Notes under the pieces: model-generated
The model's database searches: none
Told to the model about the DNA's origin: nothing
What the model saw: only the letters and a program-made list of their open reading frames with translations
Assembly (NCBI RefSeq): GCF_038002765.1
Contig: NZ_JBBODE010000001.1
Span: 1,302,001-1,366,000 of the forward strand
Length of the DNA stretch: 64,000 nt
Direction: 5' to 3'
Origin: Peribacillus sp. FSL H8-0477
GTDB lineage: Bacteria; Bacillota; Bacilli; Bacillales; DSM-1321
Position numbers and translations under genes: made by a program
Part shown: one piece after another, positions 44,786-55,304 of the stretch
Layout of the letters: every line of letters starts with the position of its first letter
How positions within the stretch are numbered: position 1 is the first letter of the stretch

Positions 44786-45070
44786 TTACTTTTTCAGCAC
44801 TTCTTCTAAATCTTCAGAAGAAATGGACCGGTATGCTTGGACGGTCTTATACGTCATATACTGACTGCTGGTTAAAGAGATAATATCAGCTGCCACTTCA
44901 TAGAGATGGGTGGATTCTTTTGGCTTTTTCCATTTCTTCTTAATCAGACACAACCAAATATCTTCTATACTCACTTCGTTTATGCCGTACATCCTAAATT
45001 CTTCGTACTTACTTTTTAAAAAGGGCCTGACGCTAGCATAGTAATGCTCATACGGATGGTTCGTTTCCAC
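44786..45070 (-). CDS. comN: ComN-like post-transcriptional regulator
   Basis: The product has 94 residues from GTG at 45070, which follows GGAGGG at seven bases; a TTG 18 bases earlier has no good site. The sequence has the pattern YASVRPFLKSKYEEFRMYG and VSIEDIWLCLIKKKWKK of the ComN (YrzD) family. In B. subtilis ComN affects comE operon mRNA and interacts with DivIVA. It lies between secDF and spoVB, as there. It is divergent from spoVB, with a shared 136-base promoter region. Confidence 0.85.
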   Translation of the reverse strand: METNHPYEHYYASVRPFLKSKYEEFRMYGINEVSIEDIWLCLIKKKWKKPKESTHLYEVAADIISLTSSQYMTYKTVQAYRSISSEDLEEVLKK

Positions 45071-45206
45071 ACTTAACCCTCCATTCAAATTAACTTCCCT
45101 TACGCTTATTTATGCAAATTTCGGGAAGCCTGTCATGCTTTGTCCAACTCTTCATATAGTTAATTGTATATGAAAACAGTTTTTTTGAGAAGGCGGGGAT
45201 GACTGA

Positions 45207-46769
45207 ATGTCCAAATTTTTCAAGGGAACTCTGATTTTATTGCTGGCAAGTTTAATCGTACGTATTCTCGGGTTCATCAATCGAATTGTTGTGGCCCGTT
45301 TTATTGGCGGTGAAGGCGTCGGGCTCTATATGATGGCCCTTCCGACCTTATTTCTTGTTATCAATATTACGCAAATCGGTCTTCCAGTAGCAATCTCTAA
45401 GTACGTGGCCGAGGCAAATGCCAAAGGCGATGAACAAAAAATTAAAAAAATACTCGTGGTCTCTTTAGTATGTACCTTTTCACTTTCCTTGATATTCACA
45501 CCATTATTAATCCTTTTTGCGCCATGGCTTTCAGAAACGCTATTTACAGACTCCCGAGTTGTCTGGCCATTGCGGGCAATTGCCCCCATTGTTCCCATTA
45601 TAGCGATTTCATCTGTTCTGCGCGGGTATTTTCAAGGAAAACAAAACATGCAGCCTTTTGCATTTTCTCAAGTCATTGAGCAAGTGGCACGAATTACCTT
45701 CATTGCTGTCTTAACCAAAGCCTTTCTTCCATATGGGATTGAATATGCAGCGGCTGGTGCCATGCTAGCTTCCATCATTGGAGAACTTGTCTCTTTGGTT
45801 TATTTACTGACAAGCTTCAAACTGAAAAAACACTTTAAATTTCGAAAAAAATTCTTTTCTTCAATAAGATCAGGAAGAGACACCCTTCGAGAATTAATGG
45901 GAATCGCCATGCCCGCAACCGGTAGTCGATTAATTGGTTCGGTTGCTTGGTTTCTAGAACCCATTGTCGTCGCACAAAGCTTGGCCGCGGCTGGCATTGC
46001 AACATCGATCGCGACGATGCAATACGGGGAGTTAACAGGATATGCCTTACCACTGCTCATGCTGCCTTCATTTGTCACCTCATCACTCGCGACCTCCCTT
46101 ATCCCAGCCATTAGTGAAGCAAATGCCAGAGGAGATATGGCGTTAGTCGAACGGCGGATGCAGCAGACGCTTTGGATTGCTTTTGTCACCGGTGCCCTCG
46201 CTGTTGTTACATTATTTGTATTAGCTGAGCCGCTGTTAATTCTAATGTACGGTTCATCAAGTGCTGCGGTCTTCATCAAGTTTCTCGCACCCTTTTTCAT
46301 TTTGTATTATTATCAGTTCCCGCTTCAATCCATTATGCAGGCGCTCAACCTCGCCAAAGCAGCGATGTTCAACAGTATGGCCGGTAATATCTTGAAAATA
46401 GCCGTCATTTGGGTGCTTGCTTCAAAAGAAAGTATGGGCATTATGGGCGCAGCCATTGGGATCGGTACAGGCGCCGTTTTGGTTACCTTGCTCCATTTCT
46501 CTACACTGTTAAAAGTTGTTCCGTTTACTTTACGAGTAAAGCCATATTTAACAGTCACCTGTATCGCTTTGTTTTCCGGCTTTGCGGGGCATTACGCCTA
46601 CCATACAGTATTAGCTGGTCAACAGCTGACAATCACTACCCTGCTGTCTCTGACCGTTATATGCACCTTGTTTTTATTCTTGATGGTGCTTACAGGGCAA
46701 ATCAGAAAATCTGCTATGGTTCGCATCCCGGTAATTGGACATTTCCTAGCTCGGTTTACGTTCCGGTAA
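45207..46769 (+). CDS. spoVB: Stage V sporulation protein B, lipid II-type flippase family
   Basis: This 520-residue membrane protein of the MATE/MOP flippase superfamily has about 14 helices. Typical are the opening KGTLILLLASLIVRILGFIN, VARFIGGEGVGLYMMALP (about 29-46) and LRGYFQGKQNMQPFAFSQV (about 138-156). SpoVB is needed for spore cortex synthesis and is thought to move the peptidoglycan precursor across the forespore outer membrane. Its stop codon is one base from that of the convergent DUF421 gene, without a visible terminator between them. Confidence 0.9.
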   Translation: MSKFFKGTLILLLASLIVRILGFINRIVVARFIGGEGVGLYMMALPTLFLVINITQIGLPVAISKYVAEANAKGDEQKIKKILVVSLVCTFSLSLIFTPLLILFAPWLSETLFTDSRVVWPLRAIAPIVPIIAISSVLRGYFQGKQNMQPFAFSQVIEQVARITFIAVLTKAFLPYGIEYAAAGAMLASIIGELVSLVYLLTSFKLKKHFKFRKKFFSSIRSGRDTLRELMGIAMPATGSRLIGSVAWFLEPIVVAQSLAAAGIATSIATMQYGELTGYALPLLMLPSFVTSSLATSLIPAISEANARGDMALVERRMQQTLWIAFVTGALAVVTLFVLAEPLLILMYGSSSAAVFIKFLAPFFILYYYQFPLQSIMQALNLAKAAMFNSMAGNILKIAVIWVLASKESMGIMGAAIGIGTGAVLVTLLHFSTLLKVVPFTLRVKPYLTVTCIALFSGFAGHYAYHTVLAGQQLTITTLLSLTVICTLFLFLMVLTGQIRKSAMVRIPVIGHFLARFTFR

Positions 46770-46770
46770 G

Positions 46771-47412
46771 TTACTTTTCATCAACAAATAGGGTGCCGTC
46801 CACGTACGAGGCGAGTGAGATGCGTTTTTCAGTATGGTACCCTTTCTTTTTTAATTCCTGACGCAGCCATTTCTCGTCTTTATTTATTTCCTTTAATACT
46901 TTTTGTTGAATAACACCATCCATAATTAAAGGGAAGGGGGATAGCCCTTTTCTCTTTATTTCTTTCTTCTCGAGTATGGACAGATCACCAGATGTCTCAA
47001 GAATAGCGTACTCAACATCACTCACATTAAAAACACCTTGTCCACGAAGCTGCGCCATTAAATCGTCGAGGTTATACCGCTGCTTCCGCATCACACTTTC
47101 ATCAATTATCCCCTTATTGATGATGATGACCGGGTCACCGTCAACTAGACTACGAAACTTTTTACTTTTAATGGAAAGGTACGCGAAAATTATCTGGATT
47201 ACCATTAAGAATCCCATAGGCAAAATCGAATTTAAACTGGTTTCATCATGATTTTCGATAGCACCCACGGCCAAATCTCCAATCATGACGAAGACAACTA
47301 AATCTAAGATACTTAGCTCGCCGACCTCTCGTTTTCCCATCACCCGAAAAATAATTAAAATGGCCAGATACATCAGAAGTGTTCTTGAGCCCATTAAAAC
47401 AAAATCATTCAC
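46771..47412 (-). CDS. DUF421 membrane protein (YrbG/YetF-like)
   Basis: This 213-residue protein has three N-terminal membrane helices (about 7-25, 33-50, 60-78) and a cytoplasmic DUF421 domain with the family phrases VMGKREVGELSILDLVVFVM (24-43), GDPVIIINKGIID and RYNLDDLMAQLRGQGVFNVSDVEYAI written in parts as LMAQLRGQGVFNVSDVEYAI (about 122-141). The family may act in spore germination or membrane stress; no reaction is known. B. subtilis yrbG lies at the same place beside spoVB. GGAGGGTCC precedes the start. Confidence 0.85.
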   Translation of the reverse strand: MNDFVLMGSRTLLMYLAILIIFRVMGKREVGELSILDLVVFVMIGDLAVGAIENHDETSLNSILPMGFLMVIQIIFAYLSIKSKKFRSLVDGDPVIIINKGIIDESVMRKQRYNLDDLMAQLRGQGVFNVSDVEYAILETSGDLSILEKKEIKRKGLSPFPLIMDGVIQQKVLKEINKDEKWLRQELKKKGYHTEKRISLASYVDGTLFVDEK

Positions 47413-47557
47413 ACAGGACCCTCCTTAAATGCTAACAATCTGCTTAGTATGCAATGAACTGGTTCTAAATATTCGATTAGCATCATATGCTTGTACAAAG
47501 GCAGCACTGGCATGCCATATAGTATGAAGGGAGTCGAAAACCATCGAAACTAAACAA

Positions 47558-47926
47558 ATGGGTACTGCGATTATGTACGGGCTTGCCGTTATCTTTGTTA
47601 TCGCCATTGTCACAAGCTTTATCTTTGCCACCTTGCTGCGTTTTACAAACATCCAAGAAAGCTCGCTCACATACATTATTATGGCCATTTCGTTTTTAGC
47701 ACTTTTCATCGGCGGATTCATCTCTGGCGGCAAAGGAAAAAAACAAGGCTTGATACTTGGCGGCGGGACTGGGATCCTATACTTTCTCATCATCTTTATT
47801 TTTCAATACCTTGGTTATGATACGCTCTTCACGTTTAAACAATGGGTCTACTACGCCTGTTTCATCATTACAGCTATGATGGGCGGTGTCCTTGGCGTAA
47901 ACGTCAGCTCCAACCGCACATCATAA
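47558..47926 (+). CDS. TIGR04086-family membrane protein (YrzE-like)
   Basis: The protein has 122 residues in four membrane helices, with GLAVIFVIAIVTSFIFATLL, ISFLALFIGGFISGGKGKKQG and a C-terminal GGVLGVNV. It matches the YrzE family by pattern and by place between yajC and the DUF421 gene. The first ATG (47558) has no binding site nearby. AAGGGAG lies 26 bases upstream, and in frame an ATC codon at 47543 stands nine bases after it. Either the ATG is used with poor initiation or the gene starts at a rare codon. Function unknown. Confidence 0.75.
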   Translation: MGTAIMYGLAVIFVIAIVTSFIFATLLRFTNIQESSLTYIIMAISFLALFIGGFISGGKGKKQGLILGGGTGILYFLIIFIFQYLGYDTLFTFKQWVYYACFIITAMMGGVLGVNVSSNRTS

Positions 47927-47966
47927 AATTAACCCCGAACTGGTTACCAGTTCGGGGTTTTGTTTT
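47927..47966 (+). terminator. Terminator of the YrzE-like gene
   Basis: A 13-base-pair stem (AACCCCGAACTGG with its complement) closes a three-base loop and is followed by TTGTTTTTTT. Confidence 0.9.
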
Positions 47967-48026
47967 TTTAAAATGTGTCTAAATATCGAATTATATAAAA
48001 AAACCGAAATAAAACCGAAATTAGCG

Positions 48027-48062
48027 CATAAAAAAACGGTTCCCCCGGAGGAACCGTTTTGC
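48027..48062 (-). terminator. Terminator of tgt-yajC
   Basis: AAAACGGTTCC and GGAACCGTTTT pair around a six-base loop; the minus strand continues with T residues. Confidence 0.85.
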
Positions 48063-48082
48063 TGGTACTGGTTTTAGAAGAG

Positions 48083-48364
48083 TTAGACTAATTCTTTTTC
48101 CGGTGCGCTTTCCGTTACTTCACGGATTGCAGAACGGTCGTATGTAAGTCTGCTTCCATCACCACATTTTAAAACGATTTTCGTATCATCAATTGAATCG
48201 ATGAAACCATGTAAACCGCCGATAGTAACGATTTTGTCACCCTTTTTCAAGCTTGACTGCATAGAAGTAACAGCCTTTTGACGTTTTTGTTGCGGGCGGA
48301 TTAACAGGAAATAAAAGATTACGAACATCAAAACTAATGATATTATTGAACCATATTGACCCAT
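48083..48364 (-). CDS. yajC: Preprotein translocase subunit YajC
   Basis: This 93-residue protein has one N-terminal membrane helix (about 6-22), then the YajC motif LLIRPQQKRQKAVTSM (21-36) and GDKIVTIGGLHGFI (42-55). It associates with SecDF and SecYEG in export. It follows tgt after 35 bases. Confidence 0.93.
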   Translation of the reverse strand: MGQYGSIISLVLMFVIFYFLLIRPQQKRQKAVTSMQSSLKKGDKIVTIGGLHGFIDSIDDTKIVLKCGDGSRLTYDRSAIREVTESAPEKELV

Positions 48365-48399
48365 CTATCTCACTCCTTTCTTTGTGTAATATTTATTAG

Positions 48400-49551
<1,152 letters not shown>

Positions 49552-49563
49552 CTAGCCTCTATA

Positions 49564-50592
49564 TTACTTGATTAGCATTGCATCTCCAAAACTAAAGAAC
49601 CGGTATTTTTCTTTCACAGCTGTTTCATAGGCATGTAACACATGTTCACGGCCCGCAAGTGCACTAATCAGCATGATCAGCGTCGATTTTGGCAGATGAA
49701 AATTCGTAATCATGCAGTCAATTCCTTTAAATTCGTAGCCTGGGAAAATAAAAATACTTGTCCAGCCGTTTTCTTCCTTAAACACACCATCATTCTGCGC
49801 AGCAATTGTTTCAAGCGTACGCGTAGACGTCGTTCCAACCGCGACAATTCTGCCGCCATTTTCCTTCGTCTTGTTCAACAGTTCTGCTGTCTCAGCCGTC
49901 ATTTGATAAAATTCTGCATGCATATCATGATTATCTATATCGTCAACACTCACCGGGCGGAATGTTCCAAGTCCAACGTGAAGCGTAATAAACGTTACAT
50001 TTACACCCATATTACGAATCTCATCTAATAAATGCTGCGTGAAATGAAGACCCGCTGTCGGTGCTGCGGCTGAACCACGTTCCTTCGCATATACCGTCTG
50101 ATAACGATCCTGATCGTCCAACTGCTCTTTAATATATGGAGGAAGCGGCATCGTACCCAGTTCATCAAGAATTTCATAAAAAATTCCTTCGTACTGGAAA
50201 TCGAAAATACGACCGCCATGTTCAAGTTCCTCTGTACAAACAGCTGTTAGTTTTCCGTCACCAAAAATCACTTTCGTACCTACTCTAATCCGTTTTGCTG
50301 GTTTGACAAGCGTCTCCCACGAATCATCACGTACCTGCTTCAGCAAGAGAACCTCAATCTTCCCGCCGGTACCATCCTTACTGCCAAAAAGCCGCGCAGG
50401 AAGAACTCTGGTATCATTTAAAACCAGGCAATCGCCCGGTTTTAAATAGGACTTCACGTCGCTAAATATACCCTGTTCAATTTCACCTGTTTTCTTATCC
50501 AACACAAGTAAACGACTTGACTCTCGATCTTCAAGCGGCACCTGTGCAATCAATTCCTCTGGTAAATCAAAATCAAACAAATCTACTTTCAA
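49564..50592 (-). CDS. queA: S-adenosylmethionine:tRNA ribosyltransferase-isomerase
   Basis: This 342-residue enzyme adds an epoxycyclopentane ring from SAM to preQ1 in tRNA. It begins [20 protein letters not shown] (5-24) and has [24 protein letters not shown] and [13 protein letters not shown]. Translation starts at TTG, with GGGAG nine bases upstream. The order ruvA-ruvB-queA-tgt-yajC is that of B. subtilis. Confidence 0.96.
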   Translation of the reverse strand: MKVDLFDFDLPEELIAQVPLEDRESSRLLVLDKKTGEIEQGIFSDVKSYLKPGDCLVLNDTRVLPARLFGSKDGTGGKIEVLLLKQVRDDSWETLVKPAKRIRVGTKVIFGDGKLTAVCTEELEHGGRIFDFQYEGIFYEILDELGTMPLPPYIKEQLDDQDRYQTVYAKERGSAAAPTAGLHFTQHLLDEIRNMGVNVTFITLHVGLGTFRPVSVDDIDNHDMHAEFYQMTAETAELLNKTKENGGRIVAVGTTSTRTLETIAAQNDGVFKEENGWTSIFIFPGYEFKGIDCMITNFHLPKSTLIMLISALAGREHVLHAYETAVKEKYRFFSFGDAMLIK

Positions 50593-50668
50593 CAGTTACA
50601 ACTCCCATTCATGATGTTAATTTTAACGAAATCGGTTCATAACATACAAGGCGGCCGATGTTCCTCAG

Positions 50669-51670
50669 TTATTCATTTGGGATTTCAAGTCCAAAGTGAG
50701 AATAGACAAGAGCTGTAGCCATCCTGCCCCTCGGCGTACGCTGTAAAAATCCAATTTGCAACAAATACGGTTCGTACACATCTTCAATCGTATGTGACTC
50801 TTCACCGATTGTTGCGGCAATCGTTTCTAATCCAACAGGTCCACCGCGGAATTTTTCGATAATATTCTTAAGTAATTTATGGTCAATATGATCGAGGCCT
50901 AAACGGTCAACCTGCATTAATTCAAGGGCATAGTCAGCCAGTTTAAGGGTAATCGTTCCATCACCGCGTACCTGGGCAAAATCCCGCACCCGGCGCAGCA
51001 GACGGTTCGCAATCCTCGGTGTTCCCCGCGAGCGTCGTGCTACTTCGTTTGCCGCTTGTGGGTCCATGGTTGTTTCCATAATTTCAGCTGTCCGAACAAC
51101 GATATCTGTCAACTGGGCTTCTGTATAATACTCAAGTCGGCTCAGCACTCCAAAACGGTCTCGCAACGGGGCTGATAAGGAACCTGCTCGTGTAGTAGCG
51201 CCTACGAGTGTAAATGGCGGCAAGTCAATCCGAACGGAACGGGCAGTCGGACCTTTCCCAATTACGATATCCAAACAGAAGTCCTCCATTGCTGGATACA
51301 ATACTTCCTCAACCGTTCGCGGCAGCCGGTGAATTTCATCTATAAATAGAACATCACCTGGCTCAAGCGCGCTCAAAATAGCCGCAAGATCCCCTGGCCG
51401 CTCAATAGCAGGCCCGGATGTCGTACGGATATTCACACCCATTTCATTGGCAATAATCACCGCAAGCGTCGTCTTTCCGAGTCCAGGCGGACCATATAAA
51501 AGAACGTGATCAAGTGTCTCTTCCCGCATCCTAGCTGCTTCGATAAACACACTCAAATTTTCCTTCACTTTATCCTGGCCGATATACTGCTTTAAGTTTT
51601 GCGGCCTCAGGCTTTGCTCAAAGGACAGTTCGTTTGCATCCGCTTCCTGGTTGACAACTCTCTCCTCCAT
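50669..51670 (-). CDS. ruvB: Holliday junction ATPase RuvB
   Basis: The protein has 333 residues from ATG at 51670 (AGGGG seven bases upstream; a GTG lies one codon before). It has Walker [13 protein letters not shown] (about 58-69), Walker B FIDEIHRL, sensor 1 [18 protein letters not shown] and the winged-helix domain ending [15 protein letters not shown]. RuvB is a hexameric AAA+ motor which, with RuvA, drives branch migration. Confidence 0.97.
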   Translation of the reverse strand: MEERVVNQEADANELSFEQSLRPQNLKQYIGQDKVKENLSVFIEAARMREETLDHVLLYGPPGLGKTTLAVIIANEMGVNIRTTSGPAIERPGDLAAILSALEPGDVLFIDEIHRLPRTVEEVLYPAMEDFCLDIVIGKGPTARSVRIDLPPFTLVGATTRAGSLSAPLRDRFGVLSRLEYYTEAQLTDIVVRTAEIMETTMDPQAANEVARRSRGTPRIANRLLRRVRDFAQVRGDGTITLKLADYALELMQVDRLGLDHIDHKLLKNIIEKFRGGPVGLETIAATIGEESHTIEDVYEPYLLQIGFLQRTPRGRMATALVYSHFGLEIPNE

Positions 51671-51683
51671 CACGCCACCCCTT

Positions 51684-52298
51684 TTATTTTAACATCAATT
51701 GCAATGCTTTTTTAATATACTGTTCAGTCGACATTTCTTCATCATCCAGCTTTTTCGCGACTTTCTGAATTTCTTTATCAGAATAGCCAAGAGCTTTCAG
51801 TGCAAGGGCTGCTTCCTCAAGCGCTTCATTGAATCCAGTCGCTTTGCCGGCACTCGACGATCCATCATTAAATAGATTTGGGAAGTAATCCGGTACTACA
51901 TTTTCAAGCTTGCCTTTTAAATCAAGAATCATCTGGCGGGCCGTCTTTTTCCCAACACCCGGGAATTTAACGAGGAAGGCTTCATCTTCGTTTTCGATTG
52001 CCTGCACAACCTGATCAACCTGACCAGACCCTAAGACTGCAAGTGCGCCCTTTGGACCAATCCCTGTAACATTTAATAATTTCGTAAATAACGCTTTTTC
52101 AATGCGCGTCGAAAAGCCAAAAAGTGACTCTGCATCTTCGCGGACATGATGATAGATAAATATTTGGACCATTTGCTGTACATTGGACGAATAACTAAAC
52201 GGATTCGGCGTCACAATTTGATACCCAATTCCATTATTCTCGACTACTATGTACTCGGGTCCTACATAATCGACAGTTCCTTTTATAAAATCATACAA
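51684..52298 (-). CDS. ruvA: Holliday junction binding protein RuvA
   Basis: The protein has 204 residues from TTG at 52298, which stands nine bases after AGGGAG; the longer reading adds 15 unsupported residues. It begins [19 protein letters not shown], with an OB fold, two helix-hairpin-helix motifs ([16 protein letters not shown] and [20 protein letters not shown]) and a C-terminal domain that contacts RuvB. It binds four-way junctions as a tetramer. It ends ten bases before ruvB. Confidence 0.96.
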   Translation of the reverse strand: MYDFIKGTVDYVGPEYIVVENNGIGYQIVTPNPFSYSSNVQQMVQIFIYHHVREDAESLFGFSTRIEKALFTKLLNVTGIGPKGALAVLGSGQVDQVVQAIENEDEAFLVKFPGVGKKTARQMILDLKGKLENVVPDYFPNLFNDGSSSAGKATGFNEALEEAALALKALGYSDKEIQKVAKKLDDEEMSTEQYIKKALQLMLK

Positions 52299-52369
52299 AT
52301 CGCTTCGCTCCCTGATTTTGCTGTACCTCTCATTGTACCACAAATCATACTAGAGTTAAGCCCAAAACG

Positions 52370-52402
52370 GAAAAAAGACGATGCCAGTTTTATGCACCGC
52401 CT
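52370..52402 (-). terminator. Terminator of bofC
   Basis: GGCGGTGC and GCATCGTC pair with two G-T pairs around a nine-base loop and are followed on the minus strand by six T residues. Confidence 0.75.
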
Positions 52403-52412
52403 TATCTATATG

Positions 52413-52898
52413 TTATTTTCCACTGATCGGAATACTATACGCCTTATACGCTGTAATCACCTGTTCATACTGCTCTTTTGTTTTAATCGGAATCCCTTTA
52501 AGCAGTTCAGCATGTTGATATACTTCAAGCTTTCCAACATCCAGCTGGAAGAAGGAATGAATGATTTGATCTTGATCAGGTTTGCCATAATAGATCGACA
52601 GCTTGCCATCAACCGTCACGCCAAAGAAACCATTTGCTTTCAAAAGCGGAGACAAGTCATTTTCCTGCTTACGCAGTATGATTTCCTCTTCACTCTGCTC
52701 AACCAGTTCCCATCCGGCATATTTCCGCCAAAAGTCGTCCATAGCCCTAATCGTTTCGACTGTGCTTTCCTCACTTATTTCTCCATCTACATAGACCCGC
52801 TGCAGAATAACCCTCTTATCCACTGCAGCCGCCTCAACCTGTATTTGTGTCAGCATCATCCCAAAGAGGAGCGATACCCCAATCAACTTCCTTTTCAT
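52413..52898 (-). CDS. bofC: Forespore regulator BofC
   Basis: The protein has 161 residues from ATG at 52898 (GAGAGGTGAGG upstream). It has a signal peptide (about 1-25), then the BofC N-terminal domain with VILQRVYVDGEISEES (about 31-46) and the C-terminal domain with NGFFGVTVDGKLSIYYG and KGIPIKTKEQYEQVITAYK. In B. subtilis BofC is secreted into the space between forespore and mother cell, where it restrains SpoIVB and so the processing of pro-sigma-K. It sits just before ruvA, as there. Confidence 0.9.
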   Translation of the reverse strand: MKRKLIGVSLLFGMMLTQIQVEAAAVDKRVILQRVYVDGEISEESTVETIRAMDDFWRKYAGWELVEQSEEEIILRKQENDLSPLLKANGFFGVTVDGKLSIYYGKPDQDQIIHSFFQLDVGKLEVYQHAELLKGIPIKTKEQYEQVITAYKAYSIPISGK

Positions 52899-53161
52899 AT
52901 CCCTCACCTCTCCCGAAGAAGTGCACTGCCTATCCTTCATAGTTTCACCAATTACCAGATAAATAACCCGGGAATTAAGAAAAATATCAAAAACAGATTA
53001 GAAGACAAGGATGAAGGCTGGTTTGCACACTAACAGCCCACCTAGTTCGGCATGTTTGATGAAAATGAGTATCTTGCTTTTGTTCCTGCTTTGATCTAAA
53101 TTAATGACCCTTTTTAACAACCCCGGCTTACCTTGCCTTCACTATGCTCCAAATTGGCTTT

Positions 53162-53287
53162 GCACAGTAAATAGCCGGCTATGCACACTTTTTGTTTAGT
53201 TCTGCACAGATTTACACTTCATCTGCACAGTAATCCGTCTGTTTTGCACACTTATTCTGAATTTTTGCACACTAACAGCTCACCTAG
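53162..53287. repeat. 21-bp periodic array, first copy (GCACAS units)
   Basis: Units starting GCACAG or GCACAC lie at 53162, 53183, 53204, 53225, 53246 and 53267, exactly 21 bases apart, with unrelated bases between the heads. Confidence 0.9.
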
Positions 53288-53402
53288 TTCGGCATGTTTG
53301 ATGAAAATGAGTATCTTGCTTTTAATCTCTTTGATCTAAATTAATGACTCTATTTTAACAACCCCGGCTTACCTTGCCTTCACTGTGCTCCAAATTGGCT
53401 TT

Positions 53403-53528
53403 GCACAGTAAATAGCCGGCTATGCACACTTTTTGATTAGTTCTGCACAGATTTACACTTCATCTGCACAGTAAACCGTCGGCTTTGCACACTTATTCCA
53501 TTTTTTCGCACACTAAAAGCAACCAATT
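53403..53528. repeat. 21-bp periodic array, second copy (GCACAS units)
   Basis: Units start at 53403, 53424, 53445, 53466, 53487 and 53508, again exactly 21 bases apart. This is the duplicate of the array at 53162. Confidence 0.9.
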
Positions 53529-53553
53529 CGGCATGTTCAATAACTCTTCACAC

Positions 53554-53600
53554 AAAAAAGATTGTAGAGAAAAAGCAGCTTTTTCTCTACAATCCTTTTT
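53554..53600 (-). terminator. Terminator of the coxA-like gene
   Basis: A perfect 16-base-pair stem (GATTGTAGAGAAAAAG with its complement) has a three-base loop and T runs on both strands. It is similar in sequence to the tcdA terminator at 20010. Confidence 0.9.
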
Positions 53601-54237
53601 ACTCTCTATTTTGCGGGGTATGATTCATTCTGTAGAAGTCTTCCACTTTTAAATGGCTCATATCGATTGGGAGTCCGCTGCGCAGGCGATTATCGACATT
53701 GATGGTACTGTGGTAATTATTGTTGTTAGCTACAATATGCAGCGTTCTATTTCCGATTAATGTTTGCACTTCATCTCTTACATTTTCTGCTACTTGTTCG
53801 GCTTGGGTGTAATCATCCAGACTGAGTGCGAGAAAGATTCCATTACTCGTACTAACAGCACGGGAATCCTCTACATGCCTGACTCTATTTGCTTTTTGTC
53901 TAATGTTTTCAACGAGTCTGCCATCATAGGCTGTGTAATACATTGATCTAGCTTTTATTGGTTCCCCGTCATGCTTGTGATAATTTCGATCGTTCCTGCT
54001 GTAGTCGTTATCGTGATAGAACATCCCTCTTTGATCTGTTGATTGTTCACCCAATCTCGATATCGGTGCATCATGACTAATTCTCCGCACCAAGTTATCT
54101 TTTTCAGTCGAATGGTACCCCGACTCAAGTGTGTTGGTGTTTTCGTTTTCCCCAGCCTGATTATCACTTGCTGAACACCCAGTCAAGGTTACTGCAAACA
54201 CTGTGCATATCGGTAATAAGAAGCTTTTACTCCGCAT
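53599..54237 (-). CDS. YhcN/YlaJ-family sporulation lipoprotein (CoxA-like)
   Basis: The protein has 212 residues from ATG at 54237 (AAGGGGG upstream). A signal peptide with lipobox TLTGC is followed by a Asn/Asp/His-rich segment and a YhcN/YlaJ domain with the pattern NGIFLALSLDDYTQAEQVAE (about 131-150). Members are lipoproteins of the spore inner membrane or cortex; B. subtilis CoxA (YrbB) lies next to safA, so this is likely its counterpart. Confidence 0.8.
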   Translation of the reverse strand: MRSKSFLLPICTVFAVTLTGCSASDNQAGENENTNTLESGYHSTEKDNLVRRISHDAPISRLGEQSTDQRGMFYHDNDYSRNDRNYHKHDGEPIKARSMYYTAYDGRLVENIRQKANRVRHVEDSRAVSTSNGIFLALSLDDYTQAEQVAENVRDEVQTLIGNRTLHIVANNNNYHSTINVDNRLRSGLPIDMSHLKVEDFYRMNHTPQNRE

Positions 54238-54329
54238 CAATAAACCCCCTTCGCTTAGAGGCAGGTTTCGCACCTGCCTTTTTAGCATCTTAAGAAAAGG
54301 GAGTTTTTACTCTGACAGTTCAAACCATT

Positions 54330-55304
54330 TTAGGAAAGCAGCTTTGCGATGCTTCGATTGAATTTCATACGTTTTGAATAATTTTCTACTGACAATTTCC
54401 AAACAGAATGCAGCCGTTTGGAATGAAGATATCCTTCTTCTTTCACGAGTCGGTTCCACTCTCGAAAAATATCAGCTGGATAAATCAGCGCATATAAAAA
54501 TGCACGATTATGGCGGTATTTCTTTAATTCCGGATAACTCCAAAGCGTTTCTTCTGGATTATTCAGATGAGGCAGAATTCGATTAGCATATTGTAAAAAA
54601 TCGATAATCGGCGGTGCTTCACTAATTAAATCGAAATCAATTAAGGTCAATTCCCCGTTCTGCTTCCGTAAAAAATTATGATGTGCACAGTCCCCATGAA
54701 TGACCACACTATTTTCGCTGTATAACAAACGTTCGTATGCCTGCAGCCCTGATAGCGACCACTCTGCCCACCGAATCCAATTGTCTAAAATCGATTCTTC
54801 TACATATTCACGAATGACGGGCAAGTGTTCTTTAAATAAAAGCAGACGTTCACGCCACTTTATATGCTGATCAAACAAAGGAATACCGCTTTTTAAATTT
54901 GGTAGTGCATGAACTGATGCTTGATGGAATTGATTGAGTACCTCTAAACCGTTTTGACGGTTTTTATCATTGCGATAATTAAAGGACGTCTTAGCTGGTG
55001 GTAAATACTCAATACCTGCGTATACCTTGTTTTCATAATCAAATGGTCGTTCCTCAGCTAACATCCGATACGTACTGTTAAAACCATTTTTTTTAATAAC
55101 CGACGTTAAAATCTCCTGGCTTTCCCATTTCCGGTAATTAGAAAAGCCTTTAATGATCAAAGATTTATTTTCACTGCGAATTAGATGAACATCCCCGTTT
55201 ACATGCTGAATTTTTTCTGGCCGAAACCCGCTGTTTTTTAAATAAGAAAGGAGACGAGTGTAGAAAACACTGTCCCCTCGTTGATTAGTAGCCATCGCTT
55301 TCAT
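54330..55304 (-). CDS. CotS-family spore coat phosphotransferase
   Basis: The protein has about 324 residues if it starts at 55304 or 55295, both inside the end of safA; no good binding site is seen, so coupling to safA is likely. It is an APH/choline-kinase-like protein with the catalytic loop VVIHGDCAHHNFLRKQNGEL (about 206-225) and LIDFDLISEAPPIIDFLQ (metal-binding Asp). CotS/YutH/YsxE-type proteins are spore coat components and at least one phosphorylates coat proteins. The overlap with the SafA-like gene supports a spore coat role. Confidence 0.75.
   Translation of the reverse strand: MKAMATNQRGDSVFYTRLLSYLKNSGFRPEKIQHVNGDVHLIRSENKSLIIKGFSNYRKWESQEILTSVIKKNGFNSTYRMLAEERPFDYENKVYAGIEYLPPAKTSFNYRNDKNRQNGLEVLNQFHQASVHALPNLKSGIPLFDQHIKWRERLLLFKEHLPVIREYVEESILDNWIRWAEWSLSGLQAYERLLYSENSVVIHGDCAHHNFLRKQNGELTLIDFDLISEAPPIIDFLQYANRILPHLNNPEETLWSYPELKKYRHNRAFLYALIYPADIFREWNRLVKEEGYLHSKRLHSVWKLSVENYSKRMKFNRSIAKLLS

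Larger units (their letters stand above)
53025..53530. repeat. Tandem duplication of about 242 bp
   Basis: Landmarks recur at fixed distances: GCACACTAA at 53025, 53267 and 53508; GTTCGGCATG at about 53045 and 53287, with a CAATTCGGCATG variant at about 53525; AAAATGAGTATCTTGC at 53062 and 53304. The two full copies differ by small changes, and the third is truncated by the hairpin. Confidence 0.9.
52899..53598. other. Intergenic region of nested tandem repeats
   Basis: No gene is supported over about 600 bases. A tandem duplication with a period of about 242 bases runs from 53025 to about 53530, and each copy contains a five-unit 21-bp array. A 295-codon open frame across 52146-53033 runs antisense to ruvA and bofC and is not a gene. 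The coxA-like terminator hairpin closes the region. Confidence 0.75.

Noticed and set aside
52146..53033. Plus-strand open frame of 295 codons
   Set aside because: It runs antisense to ruvA and bofC, which are well supported, and has a repeat region at its end. No binding site or recognisable domain.
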